This document shows positions 45,190-57,597 of a stretch of DNA of 64,000 nt, in pieces (position 1 is the first letter of the stretch; each line of letters starts with the position of its first letter). The translations under genes were made by a program, and so were the position numbers. The DNA is from Knoxdaviesia capensis (taxonomy: Eukaryota > Ascomycota > Sordariomycetes > Microascales > Gondwanamycetaceae): positions 1,053,825 to 1,117,824 of the forward strand of contig LNGK01000010.1 in the NCBI GenBank assembly GCA_001510575.1, read 5' to 3'. The notes beneath the pieces were generated by a model that saw only the letters and a list, made by a program, of their open reading frames with translations, had not been told where the DNA came from and searched no databases.

Positions 45190-47689
45190 AAAAGTCCGGT
45201 GTTTATCAGGTGGGTGTGGCCGACGGTGGGGCTTCGCCGGAAACACGCCACGGCGGGGAGGGAGGGCACGGTCCTCCTCCGGCGGAGGAAGAAGAAAAGA
45301 AACGAAAACGGTGGACGACGACAGCTGTGCTCGTGCCGGGCTTCCCTTTTTTTTTGGTTCCTTTTCGGAGCAGAAGGAAGTCCCGGGTTGAGACGAGGTG
45401 TGGTCGTGGATGCAAACGAGGTCTCTGTCCCTGTTGGGAGGCGTGTCGACGAGGGTCTGATCTCGTCTCGTAGGAGAGTCCAAGTCCCGGTCTTTTCCCC
45501 GGAGACCAGTGGTCCGGGACGGGCCAAGACGGTCGACGACAACCAGCAAGACCGGCGACCGGAATAGTCACGACGGCACCTGTCGTTTGGACAGGTCCCC
45601 CCAAATCCGCCCAGCATGAAATTCACCGTCCAGACCAACCAACCCGGACAACTTTCCGGGCCCCAGAACCCTGGAGACCTTGCTCGGCATCCTCCAGCAC
45701 CAAGGTCCGATATATATGAGACCCAGGAAGACCAAATGAAAGAAAGATGATGAAAGTGATTGCATATCACTCACTGATCGCCCGCCAAACCCAGCAACGC
45801 AAAAGAAGAAGAAATAAAGCCAAGGGAAATTCACTAAAAATCCACGATCACCTGCACCACACAACCCCCGGCCCCAGGCGTGTTTTGAAGGGCGTTTGGG
45901 AAGGCAGATGGCATGAACTTTGCGGTTCTGGGGGGTTTCTTGGATCAGCCCTCCATCGTCGCACACATCAAATTGTGCGGAATCCCTTCGCTCTCCTTGT
46001 TTCCTCGGGGTCGGGAAAGGGGGACTTGTTTAGTAGGAGGGGAGAAGCAGCAAAGCAGCAGGCAATCGCCAGGACTTTCTCGAAGCAGTCGTGAAACAGA
46101 ACCCCCGAGACATCCAAGGTCGTACGTAGTGTGGGAAAAGGAAGTGGTTTGGCTGACTGCATCCGCATCTTCTGGACTCCGGTGCACAGAGAAGAAGCTG
46201 GTGTGTATGATCTCGGGTTTCAACGGGCATCCATTCTTGTTTTGTCGTCTGTCGAACGCTGTGCTGGGTTGGTGAATGCCCGAAATGTCAGACATCGTCA
46301 ACCACAGTTTCTGGGTGTCTAATTTCCCGCGTGCACCACAGCAGCCAGCCAGCCAGTCTGCCGTCCCCCCTCTCTTTTTTTTTTTTCCCGGTGGCCAACC
46401 TCATCTACGGACTCTGTACTCTTACCACCTCGCCCAGACAACCCACGTCGGAGAAATGCCCCCCCTCCCCCCTTCGTTCCTAATGAACTGCGCCGTTTTC
46501 CGCTGCGTTTCCGGTTTTGCTCGGAGTGGCTTGCTCGGAGCCTCCGTGCCTCTCTCACCAACCCAGCAGACCGTCTCGATACGTCCGATATAGCACAGCT
46601 CAGTTAATGGTGGCTGCGGATGGCAAGTTCCCCTAATTCCCACCATCGCACCCTTTAACAGCCGCCTCTTATTATATCTCACAGACACCGGAAGAGCCGT
46701 GCGGGCTCTCCTTGGGACGACAGCGCAGCGTTCTGCCAGCCAGCACATTCCGTACACACAAACGCATCATATGTTCGTTCACCTGTCGGGCGATCTTCTT
46801 CAGCTTCCCTTGCTTTTGTACCTCGATGTTGCCGTATCCTTTTCTCCGTATCACGTTGGAGGAGGGGCTGTGAAAGCGCGCACACTCGAAAAGAAAAAGA
46901 AGAAAAAAACAGAGAGGCGGGTGGAGAGAGGGAGGGGGGCAAAGCACTATAACGCCCTATATCGTATGCACCCGTAGGGATCGAAGCGTGTGCTCGCCCA
47001 CCCTGACCGCTTCACCGACTTAACTGCTGTACCCGGCGGCATGCATCGTATCGTGTGTGGTTATTATGCGTCACCGCACTATATCACCAGAAAAAAAAAA
47101 AAAGAGCGAATCTGCAGCCACCTTGAATAGGGGCATGTGAGGGGAGGCGGGCAGAGCAAGCTGTGAAAAAAGGGTTTTCTTTTTTTTCTTTTTCTGCGGT
47201 GCCCTTCAGGAGGTGAGAGACATCGAGGGAGCAAGAAACATGCATGAGGACATAAAGGAAGGCTCCAAACCAGTTCCCGCCAACCAGCCAGCACATCTCA
47301 AACACGAAGAAACATTGATTGCCTGCTCTTTTTTCTTGATCTTCCGTGCAGCATGCGAGGCGAGACGGCCGATCGGCTGTATAATGTTGTTCCCACATGT
47401 AAAGACCTTGGCCAGAAAATGGCCGACACGCGGCTTTCTTTTGGAATTCTTGGTTTCTAGCTACATACTAAATGAACAACACCATCGTGTAGCTACATAG
47501 CACTACGTACATCAAGCGTTAATAAACAGCTAATAGTACTAGAAAGGAGAAAAGGGAATGTGTAGTTAAAGGAGAGCCGAAGTTTTGGTTTTCATGGAAA
47601 TAAAATCAAACCATGGAGTGCCAGAGTATTTCTGCTTCGTCCTAGACTATTGTGTGTATTTCGTAAATAGTGGTGGTGGTTCCTGTGAA

Positions 47690-47900
47690 GGGGGCGGCAC
47701 AAGGGAGTGAGTGCTTCCTTTTGCACAGGCGAGACAGACAATCCTCACCAACACACACAAAAAGAAACGTGACGAGCCTGGAAAAAGGAAAAGGACGCCA
47801 AAACTGGTTCGTATCGTGTTGTTTCAAACACTGGCTGGGTGGGCGGAAGGCCTGGATTTCCTGTACGTGTAGGGTTAGGGTTTGGTGCTATTATGCTACA
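47690..47900 (-). ncRNA. Speculative telomerase-RNA-like template and pseudoknot region
   Basis: On the minus strand 47880-47870 reads CCCTAACCCTA, almost two telomeric C-strand repeats, as in a telomerase RNA template. About 90-170 nt downstream, TTCCTTTT (47790-47783) can pair with AAAAGGAA (47722-47715), and GTGAG (47748-47744) with CTCAC (47711-47707), in pseudoknot order. There is no protein gene here. The pairings are short and AU-rich and could be chance. The downstream three-way junction and 3'-end splice signals were not identified. Boundaries are only those of the inspected elements. Confidence 0.12.
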
Positions 47901-50900
47901 CCCGGCGAATATATGTCCAGCTAACCAGGGACAGACTGTGTGAGCGTGCATCACGCATGTTCCGAGCCAGAGGAAAGCCACCCACCGAACGATGTCTCCC
48001 CTGCATACGAGGGCATATATCCCCCCTCTTCAACCTACTTGAATCTGCAGAGCTACGGGGCTCGAATGGAGCCCTAAGCATACCTGCGTGCGCGCGAAAG
48101 GCACCGGAAGCGCGAAGCGAGCTGCACAACATGCATCATAACACCGCGGTGTTTACGAGAGCCCGCCCGACCTACAGCCAGCACTGTGTTGATCGAATAG
48201 ATTGACGCAGAAGCACACACAGCTCGACACGCAGATACCGGAACTATACTGTACAGTACTGTTGATTCGGTCAAGAAGCTTCTCTCGAAGTTCAGGCCAG
48301 CACTGACTGAACCTTGGCTGCCCCTCCCCATATAAGGATTCCCGCTACGCAATACGCAGTGACGACGCACCGAAAGACGACGCACATACACACACTCGCC
48401 CTCTCTTGAATCTCGACTGCTGACATGACAAAATCGAGCGAAGAGAACCCGCTCGTTCTGGTTGGGCCGAAGAGGCACACATCGTGGGCGTGCTGGGCGC
48501 CCGTGCGCCCAAAAAACCGCGGTCAAAGCACCAACACATACGGGCTACTCGACGAAAAAAGGAATAAATCTCCCGCACCAAAATGACCACCAACTTGCAT
48601 AACTTATTCATTCCTCCCTCGCCCAGGGGCCCCCCGCAATCGAAGGGTATATCAGCGGCCATTTAATCCGTCGTTTCGCCCGAGTGCCGGGGGCCAGCCA
48701 GAGAAAAGAGGAACATCTCTCCCCCCAGCCTACGGATTCTTCTAGCGTCTCACGAATAATAAAAAAACATTGATTTGCTGTTATGCACGGGGGGACCAGA
48801 TACTGTGGACGGTTGCAGTGGAACTGGAGTCTCTCTTTCTTCGACGCTCGCCGTTCAGTATCGGAGAACTCTTTGACGTACGTCTGTCTGTCTGGCAACG
48901 AATGAGCGAGATGAGAGCCGGGTCCCACGAAGGCAAAAAAAAGCCCTGAACCCGTCTTGGGTGGAGAGAGCGTTTATTACCTGTGAGGAAAAGGTTGGCC
49001 CGAGACCCAGACTCTTTTGGGATATCAGATCCGGCCAACGCGTCCTCAGTGCAACCAAAGGGGGGGGGGGGTTTGCCCTCTTTCCATCCATCCCCGAATG
49101 CAAGCAAGGGTTGGCCTTAACAAGAAAGACGAAGAAGTGCTCGCAGACTCGCAGATGAGCGCGAACCAGGGAGCCCTTCCTCTTTGTCCTCAAATCGCGT
49201 GCGTGCCGGAAGGTTGAGGGCCGGTGAGATACTTTCCCTTGCCTCCAAAAGACAAGTGAAGTCAGGCCCAGCCTGGCTCTTCCAGCAAAAGTCAGATTTT
49301 GGTATGGACAGTCGAGAGATTGGGTTTTTTGTCCACGGGCTAAACCCGAAGAAGCAGCGCCTCTTCCGCCATGTTCTTTTCTTTTTGCTCCGTTCTAGCG
49401 AAACACGAGGAGGAAGAAGGAAGGTGAAGAAGCAAGAAGAAGAAGAAGACAAAACAATAGTAAGATACTATTTACCCGTCCTAGTCTGGACCCCCCCTGG
49501 GTCTCGTTCTCTTTTGGGATCCTATTTCTGTCCCTGGCTAGACTGAGTCCCTTAGTTCACTGCCCTTGGTGAAGCTCCTTTAACCCCAGCCTTGTATTAC
49601 AAGACGAGGGTCCCGTCCCCCAAACCCTGGATAGGGAGTTTTAGATGGGCTTCATGACAGGAATTAAAGGAATGAATTGCATTGTTGCGTATGCACTGTA
49701 ATTACTGTACTGTACAGGACAGGACAGTACTGTACTTTATGTATCCAGACGTGCGGGATGGAGGACCGGAGGGCTGGTAAGAGCGATGGCGATGTCTGAT
49801 AGCTATCCATCGGGAAAGTGCTGCGTAGTGTACCGCAGATAACGAACGAACGAACTCGACCTGCGGCACAGAGCGCAATGCAGATAAAGCGTGCGTGAAC
49901 TGGACTCTCGTTCTCCTCTCTAGGAACTGACAAACATGCGTCAAGACACAGGGACCAACAGGGACCACAGTCCGTACCGTACCGCACGCACATACGAGGT
50001 CCCGGCCAGCGTCTTTTGATTAGCTGCACAATGCGCCCACATCCGAATACTTCCCACACGGTTGTTGAGCCGATCGCGGCAAGGGACAGCCTGGTCTCCA
50101 ACAGATGCTTTTCTTTGCACAGCACAAGAAGTGTGTGTGACTTTTTCCCACCCCTTTTTTCCCCTTGTCAGCTGCCTGCCTGCATCTGCCAGTGACGGGA
50201 AGGTACTGTATGAACTTACAGTACTGTATAGTACAGTTCAGTACTGTAATGTGTATGGATGCAGAATAGGATAAAAAGAAGCGGACGAAGAAACAAAAGT
50301 CAGCTCGGTGCTGCATTGCATTGTGCATTGCATTAGCTCAGGAGTGCCCTTTCTCCCGTTCCCAGGTCCCGTACCGAGTATTAGGTACCTGACGGGGAAC
50401 CTGTCCGGTACATCTAGCCAACTTGGAGGATTTATTCTTAGTGCCCGCCCATTAGGCATCCGATCAAAGCACAGGCGAGAGAAAGAGAGAGAGAGAGACT
50501 GGCGAGGATCTCGATTCCGGGGCTGCTTCTTCAAATTTGAACAGGCCGCAAGCACAGGCCAACAACAGGAACAACAACGCCACACCAGCCCGCCAGAGGA
50601 CCGAATTGCTCGTTAAAAAAAAACAAAAACACGTGAGGGGGGCCCAAAAGAGGCCGGTGCGGTGTACCCGATACACGGGCTGACCACACGCGAACACCGG
50701 CAGTGAAACAGTGCAAAATGTGTGCCAAAGGAGCCCTCTTCCTCGACTGAGGCTTTGCCCGAAGGAGTCGTGGACGGAAGTACCTGGTACAAGTCCCCGG
50801 TCGCACACGATGTGACTTCTATTTTCTTTTTCTATTTTTTTTCTCTTTCTCTTTCTCTTTCTCTTTTTCTTTGTCTTTTTTATTTTTATTTTTTTCTTTT

Positions 50901-53777
50901 GGGAAAGTGGTGCATCCGTGCGCGTTCTGGCCTCTTTTTTCGTCTCTGCTTCTGTCTTTCCGTCTGGCCTCTTCTCTCTCTCTTTTTCGCTCTTGCCAGT
51001 TTTCTCGCCTCAACAACACCACCACTCACGTTTTCTTTCTCACACAGGCCGCCCCTCTCCCCGCGCGAGAGAAATTAAACGAGACTGTGCGCCTGATGTC
51101 CGAATGTAACGGTCGGTCAACCTTCTTCTGCTGCTGTATGTATAATAACTTACGCAAGCGGGCCTTTTCTGTCTTTTTTTCTTCCCTTTTCTTGCATTGT
51201 TTTATTCCCTCGGGAAAACTGGGGCATCTTCTTTTTTCCTCCGAGTGGGAAGGAAACATTGCTACTATCTGGTGGTAGGTCACAGCAGCAGAAGCCATAC
51301 AAACAGTCTTAAACACCACAGAACATAAAACATCGTGTTTCCCTTATCGTGGGAGATTATGCAGGAAGTGGTGTTTATGCTTTGCGTCAATGCTGTTGGC
51401 CGATTATCCCGGCACTTGGAGCTCGTGGTAATCTTAGAGATAATGACCTGCCGACTGCTACTATTCGTGACTGTAACTATGCATTCGTACAGTATGCCGG
51501 ACTTATACTCCGTAGACCTAAAGTGCACCACCACTTGCTTAAAGTGCATCAAGTTCTACTAGCAGATTTGACACTTCCAACACGTTTTTTCTCTCCTCTT
51601 CTTCGACAGCTCGCCCCGTTTCACTTTGGCACCTACAAAAGACACCGGACTGGACCTGGAAGCTTCTTGTTCCTGATCCAACAAACCCCCAATTCAGGAA
51701 CCTGGATTTCTCTCTAGGTCTTGGCACACCACCGTGTGAAATCCACAGTACCGCGTTTTTATCTCTCTTTCAATCCCCACTTCAGCTGACCACAAAGTGA
51801 CTGCTGGTACCAACGACCAAGTAGCTAAACATGCAGCCAAAAAAAAAAGGGGAAATAGATCCCAAATCCTGATGGATTTCCCTTTTCCCCCCCGGCGTTC
51901 CTGACTAGGCTAGGCCAGGCCAGTCCGGTTTTCTCTTGTTGGAGCGAACAACATGCAGCAGCGCATGCTGCCTTTCCATTCACAGTATAGTATAGTACTG
52001 TACGAACACAACAAGAAAGACGAGCGAGTGGTGGCATTCTGTGGTGTATTGGCAGCACGCTGTTTGCCTGCAGTATCTTGTCGCGTGAAAGACGGCAGGA
52101 GTGACCGGCACTGTTCCTGCCAATAATCACCCATCTCCGAAACCCAAAAAAAGAAGGATCACTGTCTCGATTTCTCGTCTTTTATTTTCAGCACCGAACA
52201 GAGATAGGTCTTTGTGCTGGCCTGCTGGGTGGGTGGCACCAGCAAGAAAAAAGGTACGTACCGTTCGTTATATTACCTCCCATCCAGATAACCTGGTTCC
52301 AATGCAACACTTCCCGGGTTCACCCCTTAACACACGCCAATTTCACTCGGGTCCCCCCCCCTGGCCCCTGCTCATCAAAATTCCAATCCAACCCAGATAC
52401 ATCATTCATTGATTGAAAAAAAAACATCCCGTCTGTCGCAAATTCAACATCCGTGTGCCGGTACCTGGCATTGCCAATATACTGTAGCTGGGTGGTACCT
52501 TTCTGATACATAGAACGTATACGCACTCAACAGGTATCTGCGGTACTTCTCTCTCTCTCTCTCTTGCTCTCTCTGTCGTTCCTTCCATGGTCCAGCCCGC
52601 ACCACCACCCCCAAAAGTGAGCTAAACAAAGCCAAACACACGGTCGTTCTTTCGGCTCTCTGCTGTTGCTTTTTCCTCTCCTGCCTGCCTGTCCGTCCGT
52701 CCTTGCTTCCTTCGTGCGTCGTTCCTCCCTGTTTTGGCGGCCCTCTCTGGCCATCAGTGGGTGGCTCGTTCCTGCCCTGTCCAGCCCTTGACTCCTTCCA
52801 TCTCTCTCTGTCTTGCTTGCTCTCTTCACCCCCCCCCCCTTTTCCCACCCTTCGCTCCTTCTTGCTGCTATCACACATAGCATCAGCCTTTTTCTTCTCT
52901 CTCTCTCTCTCTCCTTATTCAGCACACCCCCCAAGCCCAAGGGAAATTCTCACTTATCGTTGTCCTTGCACCCCCTTTGCCTTATCCTTCCTCTCTCTTC
53001 TCTTCCTTTCCCATTCTTCCCCTTCTCTCTCTCTTTTTCCTCCTTTTCCCCCTTCTTCCCCCCCAAGCCCAAAAAAGCTGTTACTCACAGTTCTTCTTCG
53101 CTTCCATCCCTCTCTCTCCTTTCTTCCTCTCTTCTTTCTTCCTCATCGGCAATTGTGACTTTGACTTCTTCCTCCGAGTTGTCATCCAGCTAAGCAGGTC
53201 GATGCAGATGGCTCTCTAAAAGACGTTCAAACTGTTCTCTTGTCTTTGGAATCATTGCCTCCACCCTTCACCCTCTGACCAATACATACAGTATCCTTTT
53301 TTCTCTCACACCTCGCGAATTCACGAAATCCATTTTCGTGAGCTTTTCTCTCGGGTTCTGTCCCTATCCAGTCAAGTATATCCTATACATTATCTGTTTT
53401 GTTCCCTAGGTCAGCGACCTGTCTCTGTTCCCCGCGACCCATTTCTCGCCTTTCGATTCGATTGTTTGCTTTGTTCGCCTGGAAATCCAAGCTGCTCCAA
53501 CAGTTTCCTCGAACTTTTAAATCTGCTTCATTCCAGCCTGTTGAACCAGCCGCCTCGACCAATTTACACATTCCGGTCCTTTCGCCTCACTTTATTCTTG
53601 TTCTTGATTCCCTTCCGTGCAATCTTCACTGATTGCCGCATTCCTCGCCGTTGCCGTGGATTACTTGTAGTTGTCGCCTTCTAAGTTCTCCAAACTTTTT
53701 TGCGACCAACTTCCCCGAACGGTCGTCACCCCCCCTCCGACTTTCCCCCGTCTGTATACAGTCTCTAGCCATCAACA

Positions 53778-56579
53778 ATGGCTCCGTCTCTGAGCACCCA
53801 CGCGTCTTTCCAGCGCCCGCGCACCGGCGACCGGGAGGGCCGCCCGACCACCCGCGACCAGGGCGACACTAACCTGGTTATCCCCAGCCGCACCTCGTCT
53901 CTTCACTCGCGAATCACCCAGCCCATCCCGTCGACTCTCAATGTCAAGCCGCAGCAGCGCACCCCCAAGACTCTCACCCACGCCTATATGGTGTGCGGTG
54001 TTGGCCGTGAACCGTCCCAGTGGGTCAAGGCTCCCGCTCCGGCCCAGGGAAAGATCGGCCACATGAAGGGTGCCGTTGGCCAGTTCTGGCTGCCGGAGAT
54101 CCTGGGAAGCAGCCCCCGTCTCGAGCAGGACAACGAAATCGCCCGTGCTCTTCACGCCGCCATGCGTGCCTGCTTCCCCCACGATGTCGAGATCTGCACC
54201 GGCCGCAGCCAGCCTCACTGCGTCCACCACGCCTTTGTTCTGCAGCAGGACAGCTCCCACACTCTGTACGGTATCTGCCTCCGCGTCTGGTCCCGCGCCG
54301 ATGAGAAGCGCGCCGAGACTATCCGCGACCTGCGCAAGCGCACCGAGAGCGACTTCTACGACAACCCGGATGAGACCTACTGGATTCCGTACTGCCTGTC
54401 GTTCCTCTCGCGCTACCCTCTGTACAACCTGCTGGGTGACTATCTCCGCGGCATGTGGATCCACTGGAACAAGGCCACCAACCTGTTCCACGCCGAGGAG
54501 GTTTCTCGCATCCTCAGCTTCCCGGCTCCCCGCCTCAACGATCTCGTCCGCATCGACATGAAGGACTACGCTCTCTGCTACCAGTTCCCGTCTTCACCCA
54601 CTGGGTTCCAGAACTTCGCCATGTGGCCCCTCTTCTCCTGCCTGTCCATTCCGAACATTGTCGGCGTGATTGAGGCTGCCATCTCCCCCACTCGCCGCAT
54701 CATCTTCGTCAGTCACTACGCTGCCATGCTTACCATGGCTGCCGAGACCGTTCGCTTCTGCGTTCGCGTCTATGAGTGGAGCGGTCTCTATGTGCCCGTT
54801 GTGCACGCCCGCCACGCCAAGGAGCTCGTCCAGGAGCCCGGCCCGTACATTCTCGGTATCACTGCCGAGTGCCGCTCGCTCTTCACCGCCCCTACTGACG
54901 CTCTGGTTGTCGATCTGGACCGCAACTTCGTCCTGACTTCCAGTCCGCCCACTGCCCTTACCCCCAGCCAGCGCAACAAGTTTGTCAGCCGTCTTACCCA
55001 GGCTCTGAACGGTGATGTCACTCCCTCCGGAGTTCCTCCTCACCTGCGCTCTGCCTATGGCGGTGGCAAGCTGGTCCCTGCCGGCCAGATCATTGTCATG
55101 CGTGGCGAGGTTGAGTCGATCCAGGATCCCGAGTGGTGGAACCAGGACTCGATCATGACTGTCATGGACCACGTCTGCGAGAAGATGGGCCGGAACACCG
55201 GTATCAAGGCCGTGTTCGGAGGTTCCGTCAAGAAGCCTCTGATGACCAAGGTCTCGATGAGACATCTCAACGAGATTGTGCGTGAGCGGAACCAGTACTC
55301 CCGTGACGCCCTCGAGGCCTGGCAGGATTTCATCAACCTCAAGGGCCGCATGGACACCGAGCTTGGCAAGGTCACCAAGCGCAACACCTACCTTGTCGAG
55401 GAGCTTGAGAGCCTGCGCCAGCAGTTCCTCAAGTTCCAGGCCTTTGCCGAGCAGCTCACCAAGGAGACCCAGGACCTCAAGGTCAAGATCGAGGGCCACA
55501 AGCGCGAGAACCGCCGCTTGGCCGGTCTTCTCGACCAGCAGAAGGACGATGCTGCTCGCATGTCGGTCCGCCTGGCCGGAACCGAGAAGCAGCGCGACGA
55601 CGCTCTCGAGGCTCTCGTCCTCCAGCAGGAGATTGCCGAGGAGCTCGAGCGCGAGCGCAAGCGCAACAAGAAGGAGCTCTCCGCTCTCCAGCATACCAAC
55701 GTCACCATTGTGCGCCAGCGCGACGAGGCTCGCCGTGTTGTGCTGCACCTCCGCAGCCTCATTGCTGGCCAGCGCCACCACATGGACCACCTCGTCGAGT
55801 CGCTTACGCGTCCTGACGAGCTTCTCCACGAGCTCGAGGCCGGATTCGAGCAGGCTGAACTCGAGGAGGCTCAGGGTAAGTCACTGATCTTTCCACCCGT
55901 GTTGATAGCTAGCAGTCAGTAATGTTCATTGTTTTACTAACTTTCTCATCTCCTCACAGCTTCTTCCCCCACCAGCGAGATCGATACCGAGCTCCTCAAG
56001 ACCCAGATGCGCGCCAGCAAGCGCTTCTCGGCGGCTAGCTTTGCCGATGTTGCTGACCGTCACCTGAAGGACAAGACGGATGCCATTGCTCACATCATCC
56101 GCAACATTGCCGAGCAGTGCCAGGCTGCCGTTGAGGGCCTGCAGCTTGCCCAGGATGCCGAGATCCTGGAGGCCGAGCGGGAGCGGGAGCGCGAGCGTGC
56201 TCACCGCCGTGCGAGCAACCTCTCGGCTGCTGTTAGCGACGACGGCAACCACTCGATTGTCACTTCGGAGACTGGCGAGGATAGCATGCTCCAGCCGTCT
56301 TCGGGACGCAACTCGAGCATCCCGCCCACTCCGGATCTGATCCCCAACCGGAGCAGCACTGCCATGTCGTTCATGTCGTCGGCCACGACGCCTGAGCGGT
56401 CTAGCCAGCAGTACCTCATGAAGGAGGACATCCCGACCAAAATTGTCGAGGACGATGAGGACTTTGATGAGGCTCGCAGCGAGGCTGAGCCGATGCAGCA
56501 GACCGTTCACAAGCACACTCCCGGTCTTCTGCACCGGCCATCGGGGGCCCGCATCAGTGCTCTTGGCGCCACTCGTTAA
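53778..56579 (+). CDS. DENN-domain protein with C-terminal coiled coil
   Basis: Probable Rab-GEF-type or trafficking regulator with tripartite DENN architecture. Exons 53778-55875 and 55960-56579 (84-nt intron, phase 1) give 905 residues. The N-terminal uDENN-like part includes AYMVCGVGREPSQWVKAP and VHHAFVLQQDSSHTLYGICL. YWIPYCLSFLSRYPLYNLLG and the cDENN core follow (about 275-390: SIPNIVGVIEAAISPTRRII, then FVSHYAAMLTMAAETVRFC, ending ALVVDLDRNFVLTS). A dDENN-like part lies at about 400-495. Residues 500-690 are a long heptad-rich coiled coil (QKDDAARMSVRLAGTEKQRD). The tail is Ser/Thr-rich and acidic. Such DENN plus coiled-coil proteins are common in Pezizomycotina but little studied. The Rab substrate cannot be told. 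The start ATG follows a long CT-rich leader. Confidence 0.86.
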
Positions 56580-57597
56580 ACCACCGATAGCGTGATTAGT
56601 GCTGGTGGTTTTTGACGTTGTGCTTTGCCTTGAACTTGATGATTTCTGATACCCTTCCCTCCCTCCCCCATTTTTACCGACCTGCTGTTTCCTTTCCTCA
56701 AGCGCCCTTTATTTATTCTCTTATGCCATCTTCTTTTCCTTCTTCCTTCTCAACATCCTAACAACTTGATCTCAATTGGATCAAGTGTCTGGCACTCTGC
56801 TACTATTATTATACCTTTTTCGTTTCTTTTTCTTTTGTGATCAATACATGTGATGCGTGAAGAGGAGAGTCTCTTTGTTCTTGGATGATATTGATTTTGT
56901 TTTGGTTGTGTGGATTTATTTCTTATTCTTTCTCTCCTTTTCTCCCTTCTTTTCTTCTCTTCTTCTTAAGCTTCTTTTTCCCTTTTCTTTTGTATGTATG
57001 GATGGCCTTTGGATTTAAAATATTTTGTTCCTGCTAGGCGTTTGATTGAAATAATTTCGTTTCTGCCTTGAACTGTTTCCTGTTTCTTGTGTCTCTGGCT
57101 TTCTCTATATGCTATTATATTTCTCAATTTTCTTTCATTTCACTAGTACTTGTGCATGCTACATCTGCTTTTAATTGATTCTATATCATCTTTGACATAA
57201 TGATTTAGGGAACTGATTAGACATAATTAACTGCTGAAGTGTAGTAGATAAGTTATTCCTATCTAAAAATGCGGCTTAATTAGGGGGGGGCTCTTTATTA
57301 ACCGAGTTTGATAAGTGGCAGATAAGATAAGAGATTAGATAAAGGGTTTCTAGAAAAGTTTATATCGTGCATCAAATGAAAGCAACCTTCCTTTGACTTT
57401 TTCTTCCACATAAACCCAGAAGGTGTCCTATCTTACGCATATAATCTTTGAATCCTAGAGGATTCTATAAAATGTTCCTTTTCTGATTTGGTAAGGCTGA
57501 TTGACTCGAGAATACCTAATAGGGACATGCTACTTACGATATTCCTACAAGTTGATTTTAGCCACCAAACCTCAAAATATCGATCCATTCTTTCACC
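56580..57597. other. Tandem intergenic region, DENN gene to BCD1
   Basis: The T-rich DENN gene 3' UTR passes into an AT-rich stretch (57000-57450) with no coding signature. A G-run sits at 57283-57289. The BCD1 promoter must be in the last few hundred bases. Confidence 0.5.

Larger units (their letters stand above)
38526..53777. other. 15-kb interval without a recognisable protein gene
   Basis: Lies between the divergent starts of the Cap20-like gene and the DENN gene. The longest open frames (up to 335 codons on the minus strand near 44.8-45.8 kb) are Arg/Ser/Pro-rich products of low-complexity DNA, overlap comparable frames on the other strand and show no domain. It contains CA, GT, GA, TCG and GGGCT repeats, C- and G-runs, and CAGTACTG palindromes at 48246, 49691, 50203 and 51983. 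Long CT-rich tracts at 52540-53200 look like the DENN gene leader. Long non-coding transcripts or an extended control region are possible. Confidence 0.5.

Noticed and set aside
44763..45770. 335-codon minus-strand frame in the gene desert
   Set aside because: An Arg/Pro/Ser-rich low-complexity product, overlapped by similar long frames on the plus strand; no motif supports it.
54594..55829. 411-codon open frame antisense to the DENN gene
   Set aside because: A Leu/Val-rich mirror of the Glu/Lys coiled coil on the sense strand.
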